Part shown: piece by piece, positions 6,655-11,108 of the stretch | Layout: the number at the start of each line of letters is the position of its first letter | Position numbering within the stretch: position 1 is the first letter of the stretch | NCBI GenBank assembly: GCA_903854175.1 | Contig: CAINVQ010000123.1 | Coordinates: 1-11,108 of the forward strand | Length of the DNA: 11,108 nucleotides | Source: an uncultured Actinomycetes bacterium | Lineage (GTDB): Bacteria > Actinomycetota > Acidimicrobiia > Acidimicrobiales > RAAP-2 | Reading direction: 5' to 3' | Notes under the pieces: model-generated | What the model was told of the DNA's origin: nothing | Seen by the model: only the letters and a program-made list of their open reading frames with translations | The model's database searches: none | Position numbers and translations under genes: made by a program

Positions 6655-7283
6655 GAAGGAGCGAGGTCCTTAAGTGACCCGGTGTTGTTTACGGTGAGCA
6701 CGATTGGAGTTGTTTCGCTGAAAGTAATCGCGCTAACTGAGCAGGTAGAAATAACAGTTCGCTGAAAGAGGTCGAGAGGAACTCCCTGCGCATAGGTGAC
6801 GGCTGCCTTAATTGGGTCAGCGTGACTTACAACAACGATTGTCTTGCCACGGTGCTTCTTTGCAAGACGTTCAAGTGTGGTCCACATGCGTAGCTGCATC
6901 TCGGTAAATGATTCACCTTCTGGGAACCTGAACGTGCTTGGTGCGTTCTGTACTGCGCGCCATTCTTTCTTCACGCGAAGTACTGCGAGCTTCTTGCCGG
7001 TCCATGTGCCAAAGTCACACTCGAGTAGGCCACGCTCAATAATGGGACGGATCTTTAATGCCTTGGCAATTGGAGCTGCAGTTTCGCGAGCACGCTCGAG
7101 CGGTGAAACATAGATTGCAGCGGGCTTATGACCAAGTTCTGCAATGCGCGCAGCTACTGCTTCAGCTTGCTTCTTTCCAGTTTCAGAAAGATGAAGACCG
7201 GCAGCACGTCCAGGCAGAACAGTACCGGTGGTCGCAGTGTTGCCGTGTCGGACCAAAAGAATGGTTGTGAATGAACTTGCCAT
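6651..7283 (-). CDS. Histidine phosphatase superfamily protein, MSMEG_4193-type phosphomutase
   Basis: Member of the phosphoglycerate-mutase-like family named after MSMEG_4193 (TIGR03848 from memory), described as one part of an actinobacterial three-gene system; true substrate unknown. In 210 residues the catalytic set is intact: LVRHGNT with Arg12 and the phospho-accepting His13; SPLERARET (60-68) with Arg64; ECDFGTW with Glu88; and VVSHADP with His154. The family does phosphoryl transfer or phosphate hydrolysis on small molecules. The TGA stop overlaps the DUF3090 ATG, so translation is coupled. It lies 20 nt after the FrhB-type gene and has no Shine-Dalgarno, but a TAAAGT hexamer 6 nt before the ATG may start a leaderless trio transcript. 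A plain phosphatase is an alternative. Confidence 0.88.
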   Translation of the reverse strand: MASSFTTILLVRHGNTATTGTVLPGRAAGLHLSETGKKQAEAVAARIAELGHKPAAIYVSPLERARETAAPIAKALKIRPIIERGLLECDFGTWTGKKLAVLRVKKEWRAVQNAPSTFRFPEGESFTEMQLRMWTTLERLAKKHRGKTIVVVSHADPIKAAVTYAQGVPLDLFQRTVISTCSVSAITFSETTPIVLTVNNTGSLKDLAPS

Positions 7284-7289
7284 ACAACG

Positions 7290-7295
7290 ACTTTA
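7290..7295 (-). promoter_or_regulatory. Candidate leaderless -10 element of the phosphomutase trio
   Basis: On the minus strand TAAAGT (TANNNT) lies 6 nt before the ATG at 7283, in the short gap after the FrhB-type gene. It would let the trio be transcribed independently of that gene. Confidence 0.35.
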
Positions 7296-7303
7296 ATCAG
7301 TTG

Positions 7304-8428
7304 CTAGTTAGAAGTAACCGGGATGCGTCGTGGACCAGGATTCGCTTCAACTGGCCAGCGCTTTCTCGAAAGTTGTGCAAGCTTGTGCAGCAGTGCAACG
7401 GCACCTGGGTCATCGTCGCCAGGTCGAGTCTCAATGAGTCCCTTTTCCTTTAGAGCGCTCATAAGTTCACGACCCTTGTCAGTTCTCACAATCACGAGGG
7501 TCCAGTCACCAAAAGCACCAATGCCACCAGTTGAAATATCTGCGTGTTCAGCAGCAAAGTCAGGACAGTGAGTGCAACCTTCACGAGTAAAGGCGTGGGC
7601 TTCTTTTAGAGGGACCTCATGGAATTCACCATCGTTAGTCCAGATTTGAAAGACGCCCTTGATGTTCATCTTTTTGATGTCGGCGCGCTTGATGTTGTAC
7701 TTCGCCTCAAAGAGTTCTTCGAAAATTGCATCGTCAAATGTCTTGGAGCAGAGAAGACCAATTGTGAAACCTAGACGTCGTGCAATTTTCCCAGCCTTGC
7801 GAGACTGCATTACTCCTGGAGCTGAAGCCATGCAACCCATTCCAACGAGTGCAATGCGCTCAGCGCCACCTTCTACGGCCTTTGGATAGGCGAGGAGATT
7901 CGGAGAGTAGGTGTAACGAGACTTTGCGGTGTCAAGAACGTCTTGACGAGTCGTAGCAACGCGAGGCTCTGCGCGCCAAGTAGTGCCGTCACCTTCGAGA
8001 CCGCTTACAAGCGCTGCGTCAATGACGTCATTTTCGAGTGCATAGATAAGCAGCGTTGAAACAACACCACCGTCTTGACCGTTGTCGAGAATTGATGCGT
8101 CCGTTGACTTCGCTAGGAGAACGTCACCAATGCCGTAGACCTCATCGTCGGTGCGTTCACGAGCAAATTTGTGAGTATCGATCTCACTTTCCCAGTTTCT
8201 AAAGCGAGGACATGCGCGAGTACAAAGGGTGCAGCCAGTTTCACCATGGGTGCAGTTGTCACGCCCACCGTCAATATCGAGGTGCCAGGGTTTGTAGACG
8301 CCATTTGCTGATTCGTAGTCAAGGACATCATGAGGGCAGGCAACCACGCATGCGGCACATCCTGTACAGAGCCCAGAAGTTACAACTTCGCTAAATAGTT
8401 CTTTCCACTGGGGCTTCTCGATTGCCAT
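7304..8428 (-). CDS. FrhB-type (F420 hydrogenase/dehydrogenase beta subunit) iron-sulfur flavoprotein
   Basis: Soluble oxidoreductase of the FrhB family, 374 residues. These proteins carry FAD and [4Fe-4S] clusters, and many exchange electrons with coenzyme F420. An N-terminal two-cluster ferredoxin region has Cys21-x2-Cys24-x2-Cys27-x3-Cys31-Pro and Cys59-x6-Cys66-x2-Cys69-x3-Cys73-Pro. The FrhB N domain follows (GQDGGVVSTLLIYAL, 117-131), then GMGCMASAPGV (196-206), GLLCSKTF (224-231) and CTHCPDFAAEHADISTGG (285-302). Cys199, Cys227, Cys285 and Cys288 could hold a third cluster. No hydrogenase large subunit is nearby, so this is a stand-alone enzyme or partner. Its substrate is unknown and F420 use is inference. 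It is first in a leftward run with the phosphomutase trio, and divergent from the DNA glycosylase across 51 bp. TAAGGT lies 6 nt before the ATG and overlaps a possible AAGG Shine-Dalgarno. Confidence 0.85.
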   Translation of the reverse strand: MAIEKPQWKELFSEVVTSGLCTGCAACVVACPHDVLDYESANGVYKPWHLDIDGGRDNCTHGETGCTLCTRACPRFRNWESEIDTHKFARERTDDEVYGIGDVLLAKSTDASILDNGQDGGVVSTLLIYALENDVIDAALVSGLEGDGTTWRAEPRVATTRQDVLDTAKSRYTYSPNLLAYPKAVEGGAERIALVGMGCMASAPGVMQSRKAGKIARRLGFTIGLLCSKTFDDAIFEELFEAKYNIKRADIKKMNIKGVFQIWTNDGEFHEVPLKEAHAFTREGCTHCPDFAAEHADISTGGIGAFGDWTLVIVRTDKGRELMSALKEKGLIETRPGDDDPGAVALLHKLAQLSRKRWPVEANPGPRRIPVTSN

Positions 8429-8434
8429 GTAAAT

Positions 8435-8440
8435 ACCTTA
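8435..8440 (-). promoter_or_regulatory. Candidate leaderless -10 element or weak RBS of the FrhB-type gene
   Basis: Minus-strand TAAGGT fits TANNNT 6 nt before the ATG at 8428. The AAGG inside it (8436-8439) could instead be a weak Shine-Dalgarno, and the two readings cannot be separated by eye. Confidence 0.3.
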
Positions 8441-8467
8441 CTAAGACGCTCAGGTATAACTTGCGGG

Positions 8468-8473
8468 TACGCT
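8468..8473 (+). promoter_or_regulatory. Candidate leaderless -10 element of the DNA glycosylase gene
   Basis: TACGCT (TANNNT) ends 6 nt before the GTG start at 8480, and no Shine-Dalgarno is visible. A better-looking -10, TATAAC at 8455-8460, would instead give a leader of about 13 nt. Either is possible. Confidence 0.3.
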
Positions 8474-8479
8474 CAGCGC

Positions 8480-9265
8480 GTGCCAGAAATACTTGAAGTC
8501 GAGTCGTACCGTGAACTTGCTGACCGCGTGGTCGGCGCCACGGTCGTGCGCGGATGGGCTGACCCTTATTCAGCCAAGAAACTCTCTTCAGTACAGCAGT
8601 GGGCTCGTGCTGTCAAAGGACTCAAGATAACTGGAACATCACGTAGAGGCAAGCTAATGCTGATGGAAACATCTGGCCCAATGCTCGGTATGCGATTTGG
8701 CATGACTGGTGTACTGCTGATTGATGGTGACGCTGGTATTGATGGACTCTTCTACGGACCACATCGATTCAAAGAAGAGTGGATTCGCGGCGGGATGGAA
8801 TTCAGTGACGGCAGAAAGCTGTTGTTGCATGATCCTCGAAGACTTGGCCGTTTTGAAATTGATCCTGATCTCAGTGACCTCGGTCCTGACGCGCTCACAC
8901 TTAGTAAAAAAGAGTTTGATCAGATCGTCACCATTACGAGAGGAGAAGGGCCAGCACTTAAGGCTCGACTCCTTGATCAGTCGGTAGTAGCTGGAGTAGG
9001 CAATCTTCTCGGTGATGAGATTTTGTTTCGTGCAGGCATCGATCCGCACACGCCATCTGGCACGTTGAGTGCTGATGAGAAGGTAAGACTTTACAAAGCA
9101 TTTACCCAGACGTTGAAGACGCTTAAAAAGCGTGGAGGATCTCACTTAGGTGACCACATGGATGGACGAAACCCTGGGGGGTTGTGCCCTAAAGATGGAG
9201 GCGCAATGCGAATTGACACCATTGGCGGACGAACAACCTACTGGTGCTCAAAGCACCAGCGTTAA
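8480..9265 (+). CDS. Fpg/Nei-family DNA glycosylase/AP lyase with atypical zinc finger
   Basis: Base-excision repair enzyme of the Fpg/Nei (MutM) family, 261 residues, removing oxidised bases and nicking the abasic site. Translation starts at GTG, and the start is fixed because it exposes the catalytic Pro2 and Glu3 (PEILEVE). Further motifs: SRRGKLM with Lys58 in the beta hairpin; GMRFGMTG (70-77); DPRRLGRF (118-125); helix-two-turn-helix KARLLDQSVVAGVGN (161-175) then DEILFRAGIDP; C-terminal GGRTTYW (249-255) with the phosphate-binding Arg251. The zinc finger is unusual: in place of four cysteines it reads Cys236-x2-Asp239 and Cys256-x2-His259. PEILEVE differs from the PELPEVE usual in Fpg, so whether it acts on 8-oxoguanine (Fpg) or oxidised pyrimidines (Nei) is open. 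The stop TAA (9263-9265) interlocks with the opposing gene. Confidence 0.9.
   Translation: MPEILEVESYRELADRVVGATVVRGWADPYSAKKLSSVQQWARAVKGLKITGTSRRGKLMLMETSGPMLGMRFGMTGVLLIDGDAGIDGLFYGPHRFKEEWIRGGMEFSDGRKLLLHDPRRLGRFEIDPDLSDLGPDALTLSKKEFDQIVTITRGEGPALKARLLDQSVVAGVGNLLGDEILFRAGIDPHTPSGTLSADEKVRLYKAFTQTLKTLKKRGGSHLGDHMDGRNPGGLCPKDGGAMRIDTIGGRTTYWCSKHQR
9241..9259. other. Perfect hairpin at the glycosylase / DRSWG-protein convergent junction
   Basis: CTGGTGCT (9241-9248) and AGCACCAG (9252-9259) form an 8-bp perfect stem with a CAA loop, ending 3 nt before the glycosylase stop. It is encoded by the codons of the last zinc-finger half (Trp-Cys-Ser-Lys-His). No T tract follows on either strand. 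It could act as a two-way terminator or RNA end-stabiliser; unproven. Confidence 0.35.
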
Positions 9266-10332
9266 GCGCCGTTTAGAAGTCCTTCAAGATGAGCTGGCTC
9301 GTAAGGGCCAATGATGAGTTGTTCTAGAACGCCAATTCCTGTTCCGCGAGCTGACGTTGCTTTAACAATGTGCTGAATGTGAATATTTGGATGTTCTAGT
9401 GGGTTTAGTTTTGAGAGCACTAGAACTTCACCATCAACAACTGGCCCACCGTGCCATCTTCCATGTCCATACTGAGGATGTGAGTATCCTGCTCCACGCA
9501 TTTGGAATCGAAATAGAGGCGTCAGTTCAATCGTCTCGTTACCAAAGAACAACGTGGCACTCTGCATCCAACGAGTCTTTGGCGTCATAACAAGGTCCAT
9601 GCTCGCGGTCTCGTGCGTTATTGGACTCGCGTCTGTAGGAAGTTGCGCTGCTGAGCGACTTATTGGTGTGCCAATGCTGTCGTCAAAAGTCATGAAGTGA
9701 ACACCACGGTCTGAGAAGTTAAGTGGTGACCACAAGAAACAGAGTTGTGGCACGCGCGTTGATGGAGCACCGGGAAGTGGTTCGCCAACCGGGCGAACAC
9801 CCCACGAGCGGTCTTTGGTTCCATAGACAGTTGCTGGCAGTTCAATCCTTCCCTCAGGAGTTTCAAGCCATCCACTCCAGGTGCCAAGTTGAGTGGCTCT
9901 GGTGACGTCCATGAAGATGCGTGGACCGTCGTGCATTGTTTGACGAGGCTCTTCATAGACAGCGGTGCGAGTTGTGTAGGTGAGGTCACAGCTGAGACCT
10001 TGTTCTGGTGCGTTCACACGAATGCGGTTAACTCGCATTGGCTCAACGATCTCGATTGAGATAGGTCCTACTGTTGTTGGTCGTCCAACAAGTGCATCAC
10101 TGGCGAAAACGCTGTACTGCTTGTCGCCTAGAACAACGGAGAAGGCACCGTCGATTACTCCGCGATTTGGATAGAGACCAAGGGCAACCGCGAAGTAGAA
10201 ATCCTCGGTGTAGCCGTTGAACCAAAAACGGTCGTAGGCATTTGGGTGCCCGTCCATAACGTGGCTAAGAGGTTGCGCGGTCTGGTGGATAGGGAAGTCA
10301 TCTTCAGGAAGCAGCATGCTTTTCCAATTCAT
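9262..10332 (-). CDS. Conserved protein of unknown function with GTKDRSWGVR motif
   Basis: A 356-residue soluble protein that I recognise only as a type common in actinobacteria, often beside phosphotransferase genes. Features: LLPEDDFPIHQT near the start; an aromatic-rich segment YDRFWFNGYTEDFYF (33-47); GLYPNRGVIDGAFSV (52-66); TYTTRTAVYEEP (118-129); and GTKDRSWGVRPVG (171-183). The DRSWG motif, beta-rich composition and length suggest the two-domain lipocalin-like fold of AttH/CrtC-type proteins; DUF7064/DUF7065 is a possible Pfam home. Both are inference from memory. There is no signal peptide or membrane segment. It overlaps the upstream phosphotransferase gene by 29 nt from the ATG at 10332, or 14 nt from the alternative ATG at 10317, which gives an N-terminus closer to what I recall for relatives. 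GGAA-like sequences precede both. The stop interlocks with the glycosylase stop. Confidence 0.7.
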   Translation of the reverse strand: MNWKSMLLPEDDFPIHQTAQPLSHVMDGHPNAYDRFWFNGYTEDFYFAVALGLYPNRGVIDGAFSVVLGDKQYSVFASDALVGRPTTVGPISIEIVEPMRVNRIRVNAPEQGLSCDLTYTTRTAVYEEPRQTMHDGPRIFMDVTRATQLGTWSGWLETPEGRIELPATVYGTKDRSWGVRPVGEPLPGAPSTRVPQLCFLWSPLNFSDRGVHFMTFDDSIGTPISRSAAQLPTDASPITHETASMDLVMTPKTRWMQSATLFFGNETIELTPLFRFQMRGAGYSHPQYGHGRWHGGPVVDGEVLVLSKLNPLEHPNIHIQHIVKATSARGTGIGVLEQLIIGPYEPAHLEGLLNGA

Positions 10333-11108
10333 CTAGGGCGTTCCACTTGTTTGCGGCATTAATTCCACGCTCAATCATGGTCATGAACATTCTGTCTCCA
10401 CGCTCTGTGCGCTCGACGAGCACTGCAGCACATACGAGCATCACAACTGGCTGCAGTGTGTATCGAGAAAATTCTTTCCTGGCAATTTCTAATGGCATTG
10501 AACCACCTAGGCGTGAAAGTTCAGTGAGGTAGAAGTTAATTAACTCGTCTTCGTAGTGGTCGCGGTCCTCGGCGGTAAGGCTGGTAGTTAAGAAGTACGC
10601 AACATCGAGCATTGGACTTCCAACGCTGACGGTCTGCCAGTCAACAACACACAGTGGAACTTCACCACCCTTTGCATCAAAGAGAAGATTGTCGGTTCGA
10701 AAATCACCATGCGTGACGCAAGGGGCATAAGGCTTATATCCACGGAATGCTTCAAGACTGTTCGAAAGCCTTTTTACAAATGAAAGCAGTTCTTCGTCAA
10801 CTGAGTCTGCGTAACGATCAATGAACTGGGAAAACAATGTTGGAAGTATTGCTTCCATAAGTGGAGCGAGTGATGTACTAACTCCACCGAGCCAGTCAGC
10901 GTTATGAAGCTCAGTGTTATTCATTGTTGGGGCGTGTAGCCCGGCGAGCTCTTTGAGTCCCGTCATAGCCATCTCTTTGGTGATGCCTTCAAACTGGTCA
11001 GCAACATTTGCTGGCGCCATGTCCTCCAGAAGAATTAAGAAATTGTCTTCGTCGTCACGTTCGACGTAAAAACACTCAGGCGTTCTCGTTTCCAGCGTCG
11101 GGGCTAGA
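10304..11108 (-). CDS. APH-fold phosphotransferase (5' end outside window)
   Basis: Small-molecule kinase of the aminoglycoside phosphotransferase / choline kinase-like superfamily. The frame stays open from the Met codon at 11020 to the right edge, and the extra residues include CFYVERDDEDNFLILLED, the usual hinge strand of the family. The true start therefore lies outside, and about 267 C-terminal residues are visible. The catalytic loop HGDFRTDNLLFD (His codon at 10709-10711) carries the catalytic Asp and metal-binding Asn. The DFG-equivalent Asp is in CVVDWQTVSVGSPMLDVAYF. Both are intact, so it should be active. The acceptor is unknown, and resistance is unlikely to be its role in this chromosomal context. 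It overlaps the downstream DRSWG protein gene, so the two are co-translated and probably act in one pathway. Relatives often sit near lipid or CoA-ester metabolism (memory). Confidence 0.83.
   Translation of the reverse strand, partial: LAPTLETRTPECFYVERDDEDNFLILLEDMAPANVADQFEGITKEMAMTGLKELAGLHAPTMNNTELHNADWLGGVSTSLAPLMEAILPTLFSQFIDRYADSVDEELLSFVKRLSNSLEAFRGYKPYAPCVTHGDFRTDNLLFDAKGGEVPLCVVDWQTVSVGSPMLDVAYFLTTSLTAEDRDHYEDELINFYLTELSRLGGSMPLEIARKEFSRYTLQPVVMLVCAAVLVERTERGDRMFMTMIERGINAANKWNALDELEKHAAS

Noticed and set aside
8654..9145. Open frame of 163 codons antisense to the glycosylase.
   Set aside because: It lies opposite well-conserved catalytic segments of the glycosylase, including the DPRRLGRF and helix-two-turn-helix codons, and has no motif of its own.
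1..11108. Searched by eye for CRISPR repeats, tRNA-like cloverleaves, transposase genes and terminal inverted repeats.
   Set aside because: Nothing convincing was found. The window looks like ordinary chromosomal core with no sign of recent insertion.

Overview
The window looks like a compact piece of an actinobacterial (Actinomycetota) chromosome of roughly balanced GC. The markers are a WhiB1-type iron-sulfur regulator, a PdtaS-type histidine kinase, and the SCO1664 / DUF3090 / MSMEG_4193 gene trio, which is essentially an actinobacterial signature. Moderate GC, tight packing and the neighbouring gene types suggest a free-living, possibly aquatic lineage such as Acidimicrobiia. That class-level placement is inference. 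I see no tRNA, rRNA, CRISPR array, insertion sequence or phage gene.

Layout. (1) 1-1446: the C-terminal two thirds of PdtaS runs rightward into a leftward whiB1-like gene, and the two stop codons interlock. (2) 1447-3963: a glycerophosphodiester phosphodiesterase, then etfB-etfA (electron transfer flavoprotein), closed by a strong intrinsic terminator. (3) 4014-5465: a 14-segment DHA2-type MFS exporter, convergent with the next block. (4) 5462-8428, all leftward: an FrhB-type flavin/iron-sulfur oxidoreductase, a histidine-phosphatase-fold phosphomutase, a DUF3090 protein with a Cys/His knuckle, and a SCO1664-family kinase-like protein. (5) 8480-9265: a divergent Fpg/Nei DNA glycosylase. (6) 9262-11108, leftward: a conserved protein of unknown function with a DRSWG motif, and an APH-fold small-molecule kinase that runs off the right edge.

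How the parts may work together. PdtaS and WhiB1 sit side by side and convergent in Mycobacterium tuberculosis too (Rv3220c and Rv3219), so this is a conserved signalling and redox-sensing locus. EtfAB carries electrons from acyl-CoA and similar dehydrogenases to the respiratory chain. The SCO1664/DUF3090/phosphomutase trio is intact in all visible active-site residues and translationally coupled, but its biochemical role is unknown. It is the best candidate here for an undescribed system, and an FrhB-type redox enzyme lies directly upstream of it.

Genome organisation is unusual in two ways. All three convergent gene pairs overlap by exactly four bases at interlocked stop codons. Four genes that probably start a transcript have a TANNNT hexamer 6-7 nt before the start codon, and none has a convincing, unambiguous Shine-Dalgarno, which suggests leaderless transcripts.
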